A DNA stretch of 64,000 nucleotides from contig CM073465.1 of the NCBI GenBank assembly GCA_037074535.1, positions 60,295,949 through 60,359,948 of the forward strand, given 5' to 3'. This document shows positions 1 to 10,896 of this stretch, one piece after another (position 1 is the stretch's first letter; every line of letters starts with the position of its first letter). The notes below the pieces were generated by a model. That model was not told the origin of the DNA and did not search any database. It worked only from the letters and a program-made list of their open reading frames with translations. Source of the DNA: Gleditsia sinensis. Lineage: Eukaryota; Streptophyta; Magnoliopsida; Fabales; Fabaceae. Position numbers and translations under genes: made by a program.

Positions 1-548
1 ACACACACTCCATTGGGAACCCATCGGTTCATCCGAGACTCTTTATGACAGTGTGACCTCAAGTGGTGAGCTTCAACGCCTTACATAGATTCCAAGAAGC
101 CAAGTTTGGACCAAGTTCTAGTACGCACCAAAAGATCAATGCGATAGCTACAGAACGTGTGGTCCAAATGGTATTTGTGATACTAACGCTTCACCAGTTT
201 GCAAGTGCGCAAGAAGGTTTAGGCCTAAGAACCAACAGGCGTGGAATTTGAGAGATGGATCTTATGGGTGTGTGGGGAACACAAAATTGGACTGTGGCAA
301 CGACAAGTTCTTGAAGCTGCCGAAAGTGAAGTTGCCAGACACAACCTCACTGTTTGTGAGCAGGAGCATGAACCTTGTGGAATGTGAATATTTATGCCAT
401 AGGGAATGTAATTGCATTGCTTATGCTAATATAGAGATCAACAATGGAGGAACTCGCTATGTCATGTGGAGTGGTGGGCTCATAGACCCGAGGGTGTACA
501 CTGATGGTTGGCAAGATCTCTATGTCAGATTAGCAGCTTCTGATGTAG
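1..548 (+). pseudogene. S-RLK copy A, 3' end of S-domain exon (broken)
   Basis: Reading frame 2 gives the C-terminal part of a G-type lectin S-receptor-like kinase ectodomain: the S-locus glycoprotein region with KDQCDSYRTCGPNGICD around 131-180, then a PAN domain with its cysteine pattern (LVECEYLCHRECNCIAYAN, about 374-430) and the closing motif QDLYVRLAAS. In living members this region lies outside the cell and helps dimerisation and ligand recognition. The frame is maintained but carries TAG codons at 86-88 and 119-121; both stand where the family has tryptophan (compare intact copy D). The exon should end at 548 in phase 1, but the expected GT donor reads GC (549-550) and the consensus after it is damaged. 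The 5' part lies outside the window. The transmembrane exon follows 3.3 kb downstream on the same strand. This is a confident family assignment and a clear pseudogene. Confidence 0.9.
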
Positions 549-1849
549 GCATGTTTCTTTCTTCTATCCATTGTTTCTTAGTTCATTGATTATATATATT
601 CTAGGTTTTATTTTGCTACATCATGTTCATATCTAAAAGTATTCCAATGTTATAGTCCTCCTCTTATAAATTTTGTTAAGAACTTACGATGTTATCAATT
701 TGGTAGTTTTTTTTTTTGTGTCCTCGTAATTTTGTTCATAGAAAAAGAATCAAATTCAAAATGATAAAATTTAGAAATATGAGTATCCTAGGATTTCTTT
801 ACCTCAGGGAATGAGAATAAGAGAAATATATTAGGCAAGAGAATAGCAGAGACAGCCAGAAAAAGTCACTTCGCACGTGTCCCTAGTGTTATTAACTACG
901 CTAATTTGATAGTTTTATTTTATCAAACTACGAATGAATAGACAATTCAAACTGACAAGAACATCATGCACGGTTCTAGAAAAACATGGACTAATGATTT
1001 GCTGTATTGGGGTTTTTCTTAGTTGTTTATTTTTTTAATTCAAATTTTATTCTTTTTAACAGAAGAATATTTACTTTAGATTGTTATTATAATTTATAAA
1101 AATATATTATAACTATATTTTTTAAAAAAGTGAACTGAACATCATTTCCTTTTCTTTTTTTTGGGGGAATTTAACTAGGATTTTAATGGGAAAAGGTTGG
1201 ATTTGGGAGCATTTTTCTTGGTGGTTTATTTTGCTAGCTTTCAAGTTGGGAATGAGTTGTTGTGGGAATGGGGATGGTTGGCTCTGAATCATCAACTCTG
1301 AAATTCAACAAAATCATCGGCCACAAAAAAAAAGTTTGCACAAATATTAAGAAAAGAAATACTAAAAACAAATTATCAACAAAGAAAAGTGTTATTTTTT
1401 AATAAATAAGAATTAATAATAAAACATATAACTTTTTACATAATGAAATTTTCTTAAATTATACTTGGACGTACCTATATGAAGATATCGCATACATTAA
1501 AATAAAACAAGTAAATAACACAAAGGGGATTGAAACAGGCTTGTGTAGCTTCCCAACAAACTGTTAAAAGGTTTACAACTTTGCTTACATATTTTTTGTC
1601 ATAAAACATTCATAATCATGGATGTGATTATAGTTCAATAAAACTAAATTGTGTGGCATTATAGTAATCAAAATCAGCTCGCCGCTTGATATGTTGCGTA
1701 AGTTGATAGATTATAGATTTTTCTTTTCATATATAATAATATTAATTAAATGACATTTTAAAAATTTCTCTGGGCCCACCAGAAGGAGGCTTAGAAGCCT
1801 TTTGCCTCCTGTAGATTGACGTCAGGGGCACCGACAATCGCCTGACTAA
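549..1849. other. AT-rich intron remnant of copy A
   Basis: This is the first part of what would be intron 1 of S-RLK copy A. It is strongly AT-rich, has poly-A and poly-T runs, and no ORF or repeat end that I can support. The expected donor at its start reads GC instead of GT. Confidence 0.5.
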
Positions 1850-2333
1850 TTAATGTTAGGTTCGTTTGGTACGTTAAAATAAAAAAAAATTTGAGATAGA
1901 AATTGAAATTTTATTGTTTGATTTAATGAAATAAAATATTTTATGAAATATTTTATTCTATTATATGATATAAAAGTGACTTCTTCTTATAATGAATAAA
2001 ATTCAAAATTTTATTATGAATTAATATTAATTTTATATTTTTTTTATTAAAATAATTTAATTTAATTATTAAAAAAATTAATTTATAAGAATTTTTTTTA
2101 AACAAAATTTATTTTTTAAAATTTTTTATTTAAAAAAATTAATTTAATTATTTTATATTAAAATTAATTTAATTATTTTATTTATTTTATCTTTTTTTTT
2201 TCTTTTAATTTTTATTAATCAAATAATAAAATATTATATTATTTAATTTTTTTTATTACATATTAAATAAAATAATATTATTTTTTTATTTTTTATTAAA
2301 ATTTATTTCAGCGTATCAAACAGACTCTTAATG
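1850..2333. mobile_element. MITE, hAT-like, about 470 bp
   Basis: Imperfect terminal inverted repeats face each other: GTTTGGTACG near 1864-1873 and the complement of GTTTGATACG near 2312-2321, each continuing into similar AT-rich sequence. The hexamer TTAATG occurs just outside both ends (1850-1855 and 2328-2333) and may be the target duplication. The interior is almost pure A/T with no ORF. A CGTTTGG-type terminus is common in plant hAT-related MITEs. It lies in intron 1 of S-RLK copy A. The superfamily is less certain than the inverted repeat. Confidence 0.5.
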
Positions 2334-3897
2334 GTTTAAACGGTGGCTCCTGCCGCATTGTTATTTTCACTTTGTCCGCAGCACGTGTATGTTGTAGAAA
2401 AAGTGGGTAAATGTTACTTTTCTCCCATAATTTTATCGAGTTTTATTTTTTTTTTTAAAAAAAATTTTGATTTAATTTATTTTTTATATTTTTTAAGATA
2501 TTACAATTAACTATCTTCGTAACAAATATTAAATATTTTATAAATAATTTTTTGATAATATAATAAATAAAAATTTAACAAGAACTATTTTAATTGCTAC
2601 ATATTTTAATTTTTTTTTAATAAAAAAAATAATATTAAAGACATTTTATATCACTAAAATTTATTTATATATTGATAACTTTTTTGTAAAAAAAAATTGG
2701 TTATAATATTTTAAAAAACGTAACAAAGTAAAATAGTGCAGTTTTAAAAAAAATTAAATTAAATTAAATTATTTATTTAAATAAAAAAAACTAAATTAAA
2801 TTTTTTATTAAAATAAAATAATTCTAAATATAGTTAATCTTATTATGTAAATTATAATTGAAACCGGAAATAGGTTTGAAATGTATCTTTGCGGGCCCAC
2901 AGTAAACTTTAGTTGGGGGAAAAAGGTGTCTTGGCATAAAAGGGGCTGGGATTTGGTGGAAATGGAGCCATCCCATCCACCACCCTTTATTGTGGACCCA
3001 AACAGGTGACATATGGTCCATTGTGGTGGGCGTAGGTGCCCTGCCATAGTTGCCAATCTGATTCAAAGCAAAAGAAATCTAATTGTCTAGTGTTTCTTCT
3101 TCACCATTTTGGGATTGTAATTTTTTTAATTGAAAATTCTGGATTAGAAAATTCATAAAGTTGTTTCATTTTCAACAGAGGGACATAAAAAAGAAAAAAA
3201 AAAATAGAGCCAGTTTGATTGGTTTCTTACATTTGGTGTTTGAAGCGAAATTTCATTGCTAAGTTGAGTATTAAACTATGGTAACATAAACTTGATTGAG
3301 ATTTCAATAAAATTCAAAAAAAATTTGGGAGTCAAACTACTTTTGACTTTTATTGGAAAGTGGGCCTCAACTCAACCGACTCAATTAACATGATTTATTT
3401 TTTAAAAAATAATTATATACATACATACAATTTATTAATTCTGATGAAATTTTAGTGTTTAAAATTATGTATTATTTTATAAAAATACTTTTGAAATTTT
3501 TTTATTTTCCCCCATATTTTTATAGAAGTCAAATAATCAAGGGACAAAATTTAGGTCAAATTATTTAATTATTTGTTATTAGCAACTTGTGAATACTTTT
3601 TATAACTCATTATCTTTTTTTTTAAAAAAGATATTCTTCACAAATCATAATTGTATGCAGATGCAGTAGTATTCATGACATGAACTCATAACGTGTTAGG
3701 TAGTTTTTTGTTTTCGCTAATTTACGTACTTATGTTTAATATTTGTCTACTTAGTTGCTTGCACATTTTAAATGTTAGAACTTGCGTGGTGCATCAAGTC
3801 ATAACTTACAATATCATCTAAGTTTACATAATATGGAAACATACTTTAGATCAAACATCAAAGTGAATAGCTCAGCCAAAATATCTGTTCTTCTCAG
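2334..3897. other. Rest of copy A intron 1; no gene recognised
   Basis: AT-rich DNA up to the acceptor TTCTCAG that ends at 3897. About 2880-3060 is less AT-rich and has a short open frame on the minus strand, but its translation resembles no family I know and I do not treat it as coding. Confidence 0.45.
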
Positions 3898-4059
3898 ATG
3901 ACACAAGATCTATAGGCGGATTTCACAAGACAAAAGATACAGCTAAGATTGTAGGCATTACGGTAATTGTAGCTATTATACTGCTGGGACTGGGTATCTA
4001 TCTCTTATGGAAGAAAGGGAAACCACAAAGTATATTGAAAGGGAAGGCAGAGTTTCGTG
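3898..4059 (+). pseudogene. S-RLK copy A, transmembrane exon
   Basis: After the acceptor TTCTCAG, the frame encodes a short linker (DTRSIGGFHKTK), one membrane-spanning helix (IVGITVIVAIILLGLGIYLL) and the stop-transfer cluster WKKGK, ending at a GT donor at 4060-4061. Entry and exit phases (1 and 1) match the transmembrane exon of intact copy D, and the helix is visibly D-like. This would anchor the receptor in the plasma membrane. No kinase exon follows on the plus strand; foldback and CACTA sequence begins directly downstream. The exon itself has no stop, but the gene is dead because its first exon has nonsense codons and its kinase half is missing. Confidence 0.85.
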
Positions 4060-4089
4060 GTAAATGCATAAGTAATGTCTCTTGGATTG

Positions 4090-4256
4090 GGATCCTCTAA
4101 AGATTTTTAAAAACTTTTACAGAGTAAATTTGGAGAAAGCACAATTTGTATGACCTACTTTTGAATCAATAGATCTCATTTATTAATTAAATATCAATTT
4201 TATCAAATTATATCTTTCTCTTTTCAAGTTTACCTCTAAAGTAGTTTAGAGGATCT
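4090..4256. repeat. Short foldback MITE
   Basis: GATCCTCTAAA near 4091 recurs as its complement TTTAGAGGATC near 4246, and the inner sequences stay partly complementary with gaps. Total length is about 165 bp with no coding content. This is a probable small MITE immediately after the copy A transmembrane exon. Confidence 0.4.
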
Positions 4257-4650
4257 AAATTTGTATATCTCATATGAATGCATATGGCATGCAGTTGAGC
4301 TATTTGCTAAAATATTTTGCTTCTTGTCATTTAGCCACGTTCTTTTGAGAGAAGTCCAGATTATCTAATCAATGAGGTAGAGACAAACGCGAATTTTATT
4401 GTATGATTTCATTTGCTAAATAATTCTTATTGTAAAATTTTTAAATTTTATATTTGTCTAATAAGAATTATATGATTTCATTTTTTTATTCTAATTTTAT
4501 TATAATAATTACAAACACTTATTATTTCTTTCTCCAAATTTTACTATTAGTATGCAATATATCCATCATCATCATATATATCATTATGTTAAATAATATA
4601 ACATAAGCACTATATACCTAAACTCATCTATTACAAGCAAATATATCATG
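4257..4650. other. AT-rich spacer
   Basis: No ORF, repeat end or RNA gene recognised. The end of copy A may once have lain here, but no kinase sequence is visible. Confidence 0.4.
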
Positions 4651-4654
4651 CATA

Positions 4655-4696
4655 CACACACAGACACACACACACACTGTGTGTGTGTGTGTGTCA
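4655..4696. repeat. Palindromic (AC)n/(GT)n microsatellite
   Basis: A CA-rich run (with one GA interruption) is followed at once by a GT run, giving a perfect short hairpin. Confidence 0.85.
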
Positions 4697-4699
4697 AAC

Positions 4700-5412
4700 A
4701 ATATACCATATATATAGGGAGGAGATTGAAAGAAACAAGATGTATACCTTTAGTGAAAACTTCCGAGAATATGCTGAAAATGAAAGAAATTGCTTAATCT
4801 ACCTTCAAGAGACAAAATCTACAGAGGAAATGGAATCAAATGAGAGAAAATGAGGGAGAGAACGCACAAGGGAGAGAGAAAACATGTTGGAGGGAGGAAG
4901 AGACAAAAGCAAAATGGCGAGCCAGAGTGTAGGGAAGGTAAAAAGGCAAAGATTTAACAATGGTTAAAATATAACTATTACTAAAATTTGACCTAACAAT
5001 AGTTCTTTAATGAACCATCATTAAGTTTACAAATATTTAATGATGGTTACACTGTAATCGTCATTATTTAGTGCTGGTTTACAATATAACCGTTGTTAAG
5101 TCTCATCCTCTTTGAGAAATAGTCAGAATCCTGCACTTTTTATGACGATTATGCTATAACTGTCAATATTTAGCAATGGTTTACAAGCTAACCTACATTA
5201 AGCCTCACTTTCCCTCAGTAACAGTTAGAATCCCACACTTTTTATGATGGTTACATGGTAACCATGGTTATATAATGATGGTTACTTTGAAACCATCGTT
5301 AGGACATGAGTTTTGAAGACAGTTATGTAACCATAGTAATGTCACGTTTTAAGCATTATTTTTTTTTACTTTTGTTAAGCCACTGTCGCCAAAACCTCAT
5401 TTTCTTGTAGTG
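4700..5412. mobile_element. CACTA (En/Spm-type) transposon end
   Basis: The right terminus TTTTCTTGTAGTG at 5400-5412 is the complement of CACTACAAGAAAA, the classic plant CACTA inverted repeat. To its left, about 4955-5340, variants of a TAACCATCGTTAA-like motif occur many times in both orientations, as expected for CACTA subterminal repeats. About 4740-4930 is GA-rich with an AAAATGGCGAGCC stretch. I could not find the matching left terminus, so the left boundary is a guess and the copy may be truncated. No transposase ORF is present. Confidence 0.65.
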
Positions 5413-5903
5413 ATTAGGCTACATTATAGTTCTAAAAAATAAAATTAGTTCATAACTTTCCTTTTCAAGGATCTTCTTTACTGTCTTTTGTCTATCTAGA
5501 GTGAATAATTTAGTAGTCTAGGGTCTCCTTTTAAATAGCTTTCTAAGTCATTCAGATTGAGTCAAATTTCAATTTCAAAAGCTATCTCATTGACTTTTCA
5601 TCATGACAGTGGGTCTCTAAAGTCACAATGCTAGGCATAAATCAAAGATTCATTTTTCATTATTTGTTGTCGTGACGGTAAGGTTCTATTGTTGTGAGGC
5701 TAGGTCTAAAACTTTGACTTCTTCTTTTCTTGCTTCATTTTCTTTTGATTTCTTTTAACTTTTTTTTTTTCATTTTCTCAACTTTTTCTCACCTGCACAA
5801 ATTAGACACAAAGTTAAATAAATTTCTAACATAATTTTCTTAAAAACCAGCAAAATATTAAGTCAAAGATATTTAGTTAATGAGTTAAAAGCCTACTCAT
5901 CAA
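5413..5903 (-). mobile_element. Partial LTR of Athila-type Ty3/gypsy element
   Basis: Read on the minus strand, an LTR-like sequence starts near 5903 with TGATGAGTAGG, directly after a purine-rich stretch (AGCTTGGGGATA, about 5905-5925). The motif TTGCTTGAGGACAA lies a little further inside (about 5930-5945). This order is typical of the 3' end of plant Athila/Tat elements. The LTR runs toward lower coordinates until the CACTA terminus at 5412 interrupts or truncates it. The partner LTR is not visible. Confidence 0.55.
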
Positions 5904-8150
5904 ATATCCCCAAGCTAAAATTTTTTATTGTCCTCAAGCAAAGCAATAATAATTCAAAATTTTACTTTTGAATGTCAAATTGTTTTGACTTACTAATATT
6001 TAGGAGATTTCAAAGAATCTGTAATTTAAGAAAAACTTCAAAAATTATAGTCATATACAAACTAACCCCAAATTTAAATCCATATTTCACCATCTGAATC
6101 TTAAGTGTGTATGGGAATAACCTTTTGACATTTAATCTCTAGCATCATGATAAGTTTATGTAGCCCAATACTTTAAAAGAAAATATTTAGATACTTGAAG
6201 TTTTAGAAACTTCATAGGCTTATTTTTCATGTCACTCTCCACTAATGTAGTCTAAGAACTACTCCTTAGATCAATAAGTCTTTCCCAAGCTTGTAATGTG
6301 ACCTAGGTTTTAAGGTAGGCGAAGGGATAATAAACTAGGCTCAAATCAGCCAAATAAACATTATTATTCTTTTAAAAAGCTTCTAGAATTTATCAGGAAA
6401 ATTTTCCCAAACTTGTTTTTAGCTCTCTTCTTCATTCATGATTTTTTTCTTCTTTTTAGGGGAATTTTTCTTCTCCCATTTTCCTTTTCAATATTTCATT
6501 TGTAGTTGTCCTTCTTTTTCTAATTCCATGCTCTACCCTTCCACCTTTTTAACACTAGCTCTTAATAAAAAATTTCAATAATAATCATACATATAAAGGG
6601 AAAAAAATCTAAGGATATATTTTATATTCTCATCTTGTTTGATAATGTGGGTACCAAAGAAAGGATTCACTTAATTTCAAAATAGGGAGATTAAGGATAT
6701 AGTAATTTATAGGTGGCTTGAAATGCTCAAACTAATCGAAAATGCCTAAATCATCTCTTAAGTGAGGTGTTAACATATGATTTCTCCTTTAACAATAATC
6801 AAATAAGTTATAGAGTTTTATGAGATCATATATACTATCTAAGTCATATAAACCTTCTGTAAATATTCAATCAATTAAATGCCCAATGTTTTAGCACTCA
6901 AAATTTTCATGATTTCTCAAGAAAAATATAAACTACATAAGAATTAAATTTACACATTCCTATAAATTTTATTCATTTTTCTAAAGTCATTAACCTTCAA
7001 AATCCATCTAATCATCAACTATTAGAGTCATTTATTCCAATGAGTCATTCAAAACAGTAAATTTTAACACACTCACACAAATTACACAATTTTCTAATAC
7101 AATAAAAAGGGTGCATCTTTTTAGATAAATTCAGAATTTCTCAATTGGGGCACATTCATGGTACATTCATTCGATCATTCATTATAAGAACTCAAAATTT
7201 GTACCCACTCCTAATCTAAGGATTTGACATTATCCTTAATGGAAAAGAAATAAAATAAGCATAAAGATAAATAAAGGAAAAAGTAGTGGTCTGGACTTCC
7301 TTATTTAAACGTCTTCATCCTCATCATCATAGTTTATGGAATCCTACATCCTAAAAATGGGTGGCAGTGGTACATTAGTGGTTGAGGCAGTGGAACTGCT
7401 AGGTCATGCATATGAATGGCACACTAATAGAAGTACTGAGTGATGGAGGTATGATAGTCAGCATTGTGTTGTGTTATGGCTGTAAGACTTGCAGTGAAAA
7501 ATTGAGATATCTCTAAAATATTCCTGTGTAGCAAATACTATTTCTCCCAGAGTTATGCAATGATGGGTTGGTGGTCCCCTACTGCTTATTGCTCGGCTTG
7601 TTGTTTGGGTAGTGCTAAACTGGACCTTACTTTTATTGATGCAGGTACTGTACTAGTGTGTTCTCTGGTCCTTTATACCTTGCTATATGAAATGAAGTGA
7701 TAGCCTTCATAGGATGCACCAAGGCCTCTAGAGGCTCCCATTAAATTCTTACTTGTCTGCAAAGTGCTGCAATTAGGCCAGGGATGAAGAGGCCCCTTAC
7801 CTTAGAGTGGATATACTAAAGGATAGACATATAGATCAAGTGACCCACATTCACTAACATTTCCTTCATTAGGGTATAAATTAATAGAGAATTCTTTCTC
7901 TTAATGTCACTTTTATGTGACAATGGCAAGAGGTGAGCTGAGACGAAGTAGTGCCAAGACTTAGCATGCTTATTCAAGACTTAGCTACACTTCCATTGTG
8001 CCCCTTGAATGGAGAGTGTATCTATTACCTTAGTCAAGTTGATTTCTCCATGAGAAAAAGTGGTGTATTCATCCATCTCGAAGTATAGGAAGATATAGTA
8101 TGCATTTATTACTTGAGGAGTAAATGGCACATGTTTATGATGGAAATTAA
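5904..8150 (-). mobile_element. Athila-type gypsy internal 3' region with transposon-protein remnant
   Basis: The minus strand at about 8110-7740 reads, with several breaks, like the domain annotated as putative plant transposon protein, which lies downstream of pol in many Athila-type elements; KSWHYFVSAHLLPLSHKSD and VRGLFIPGLIAALCRQ are recognisable. The stretch 7700-5946 has no ORF and would be the long noncoding 3' region before the polypurine tract. No gag, RT or integrase is left. The fragment abuts the cut end of S-RLK copy B at about 8158-8210, so it replaced or displaced that gene's last exons. The domain assignment is from pattern memory. Confidence 0.55.
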
Positions 8151-8209
8151 GTTGTTGTCAAACATATTCCAAACTGTTCCCAAGATATTTTGCAAGGGAT
8201 AGGTGATAC

Positions 8210-10443
8210 AATGTACCAACAATTCTTTTTGTTTTAATTGTAGAATGATCTCCTTCAAAGATATGTGCCATACCAAAATCAGAAATTTTTAGGTTTAATT
8301 CATTGTCTAATAGAATGTTTTTAGTTTTCATATCCTTATGAATGATGGTTAATCTAGAATCTTGATGAAGATAAAACAGTCCTCGAGCAATCCGCATAAT
8401 AATTTTGTACCATTTCCCCCAATTCAAAAATTTTCCTTGTCTTCTAGAATCTAAGTTAGGTCAAAGAAAGCTCAGTTAATCATTAGTACATGTCAATTAA
8501 ATTAAAGAGCACAACCATAGATATGGATCTAGAGTTTTTCCAAGTAACACAAAGGTAGTCTTACCAAAAATGAAATGGTCCAAACTTCTATTAGGCATGC
8601 ATTCATAGACCAATATTCTTTCTTCTCCTTGAACACACCCACCTAAAACCCTCACAAGATTATGGTGTTAGAGTTTGGCAACCAATCCAACTTCATTCAT
8701 AAACTCTTGGATCCCTTGTTTCGAGGTTTTTGATAGCCTTTTCACAACTATTTCTAATCCTTCTACCAGCTTACCCTAAGTTTTAATGTTAAAAAAGTGA
8801 AATGTATAATTAAAAGAAGAGAAATATACTCTCTCTCCCCTGTACTTTAATTTTATTACACAGTCCTTCTCTTTATTTTCAAAATATACACAGACCTTTC
8901 CTGAAACCAAAAGTTATGTTATATCTAAACCCATTTTAATTATTTTGTAAGTTGGCTGTTATATTACTATTTTCTTTTTTTTTTATTATTATAATACCAT
9001 CATAAAAATTGTATTTTAACAATATTTTAAACATAACTACACCTCTTCAAATATACAGATAATTCTTATAAAATAGTTTAACAAATGTATCAAATAAATT
9101 ATTTTTTTAAATGTATTTTAATTATTTTCAATGCAATCAAACAACTATTTTAGTTTTTCATACTATTTTTTGGATGGATTATTCGGATATAGTCGCAACA
9201 TTATTATTAGGTGATAATAAAGATGAAAAAAGGTGCAAACTTTTTCAAGAAAATGCCTGGATAAGAATGAAAAAGTAATTACATTATCTTAAATTTTTAA
9301 ATATTAATTTGCTGGTATTGCACTCATATTTTTTGTTATAAATGTAATTTTTTCATATTTTGGTCTTAGTTATCACTTAATATTAATGTTATGATCTATA
9401 TCTAAATTATCTATAAATAAAATATAAAAATATTGAAATAACTATTTGATTGTATTGAAAGTGATTGAAATATATCTTAAAAATAATATATTTGGTAAAT
9501 TTGCTAAACTATTTTATAAGAATTATCTGTTTATTCTAAGGGATGTATGATCATAATATTATTAAAATACATTTTTTTATGAATGTAATTTGGTAAAAAG
9601 AATATAAAAAAAGTAATATAACAGTCAACTAATAAAATAATTAAAATGGATTTAGCTATGACTCAATTTTTTATTTAAAAGAAATCTGCATAATTGAAAA
9701 ATAGAGAAAAAGGCCGTATAATATGATCAAAATATTTCTCTCTTAAAAAAACACTTTGTAGTGCACGTTTAATGGGAAGAGGAATGAATTACCTTGTACA
9801 CAGGGCTAAAATCCCCTTCTCCAATTTGGTTCTCTCTACGGAAATGGTTTGTAGCAGATAAAATAGTAGGCATATCAAAAAGAGGCAATGCTTGCTCTTC
9901 ATTCTGGTTTCCAGGCCCTGCAACTTGGAGAAACAATTGAAATAGTAATGGCTGAAGCCTATCAGAGCTTAACTTATTCAACGATTGCATAGTTCATCTT
10001 GACAGAAGTGCTATGATTTTAAGTTTTGTTTACCCATTCCAATAGTGATTTCTTGTTCCTCTTTTTCTTTAGAAAGATAGAAAGAATAATGAGAAACATC
10101 TCTGACCTATGTTAATCATCTACCCTGTGGTTCAATCTTCGAAACAATCACGATGTTTTTCCCAACAAACTATAACAAACTGTTGTAATTAATTTTTATT
10201 TCTTTGCAAGAATCGTAATTTTCATGCCCAACAGAGATATAAAGTAGCTTCTGGATGGCAGAATGAAGAATGATAAGAAAATTAAATAAAAAACAAGTCA
10301 AAGAAGCTTACCCAAATGGGTAGTAATCTTCCGCACTCTATACTTCTTAGCAAGGTAAAATATGGAACACAATAGAAAAATTACCAAAGACACTGATATA
10401 ACCACTGCTGCCAGTTTTCGCTTACTAGCCTTGGGATTGGACT
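8210..10443 (-). pseudogene. S-RLK copy B, transmembrane and kinase exons (broken, 3'-truncated)
   Basis: Exons on the minus strand: 10443-10312 (transmembrane helix ending FLLCSIFYLAKKY), 9917-9793 (juxtamembrane and P-loop, degenerate GEGDFSPVYK), 8775-8565 (beta3 VVKRLSK, alphaC, hinge VYECMPNRSLDHF) and 8450-8210 (catalytic loop HKDMKTKN and DFG). The introns begin GT and end AG. Exon 8775-8565 has a TAA at 8668-8670 where the family has Gln (KL-Q-HHNLV). The catalytic loop reads HKD instead of HRD, and the third glycine of the P-loop is lost. The two last kinase exons (SPEY activation segment, C-lobe) are absent; Athila-type sequence begins next to the break. The matching S-domain exon lies at 18174-19500, beyond a retrotransposon-filled intron. 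Kinase residues such as LTIIH and DNELN are shared with copy C more than with D. Confidence 0.88.
8810..9751. mobile_element. Mutator-like foldback element with arms of about 400 bp
   Basis: Sequence from about 8819 to 9230 is repeated in inverse orientation from about 9742 down to 9330. Shared blocks include GAGAAATAT at the tips, CCATTTTAATTATTTT, CTGTTATATTACT, and AGATAATTCTTATAAAATAG. Only about 100 bp separates the arms. TTAAAAGAA (8810-8818) and TTAAAAAAA (9743-9751) could be a decayed 9-bp target duplication, the length typical of Mutator elements. No transposase is present, so this would be non-autonomous. It sits in the copy B intron between the juxtamembrane and beta3 exons. Confidence 0.6.
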
Positions 10444-10896
10444 CTTCAAATTCATGAAAAAAAAGGAAGAAAAAACACTAATTCTTAGCATGAATTTCAC
10501 TTTCAAGAAAAGGCAGGCATATATGTAAGAAAATCTAATCAAGAACCAAGTATACTAAAGTATAAGTGGGTGAACAAATTGTCTGTTTCTATACAGTTTA
10601 GTTCAGATGGTTGAGTATAAAAATATGACTTCTCAAAGGCTGGAGTTAAAAATGTCAAAAGAAGAAGTAAATATGTGATTGCTACAAGCCCAAAGTGAAG
10701 TTCATGACATTTAGATGACTGAAATGATCTAAAATATAACTGAATGAGGAAGCTGAGATTTCTAATTTCCTCTTTCATACTAAAACAAAGACATTGTGAA
10801 TGCAGATTAGGTCATATGGAACCAGTCTTAGTCTTTAATAGTGAGGTAAGCTTGATGTCTTAGGTATGATCCCCACCCGTTGTCCTTTCCCATAGG
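10444..10896. other. Copy B intron 1, proximal part
   Basis: AT-rich sequence between the transmembrane exon and the solo LTR. No coding signal recognised; the short minus-strand ORF here has no recognisable motif. Confidence 0.45.

Noticed and set aside
2808..3066. Overlapping minus-strand ORFs near 2.8-3.1 kb
   Set aside because: No known motif, two frames equally open, and the tail runs into AT-rich sequence; probably chance in a less AT-rich patch.
8158..8209. Extra residues after GT at the end of the copy B catalytic-loop exon
   Set aside because: They lie beyond the donor GTATCA; the expected next exon begins with a YGYMSPEY-type sequence that is absent.
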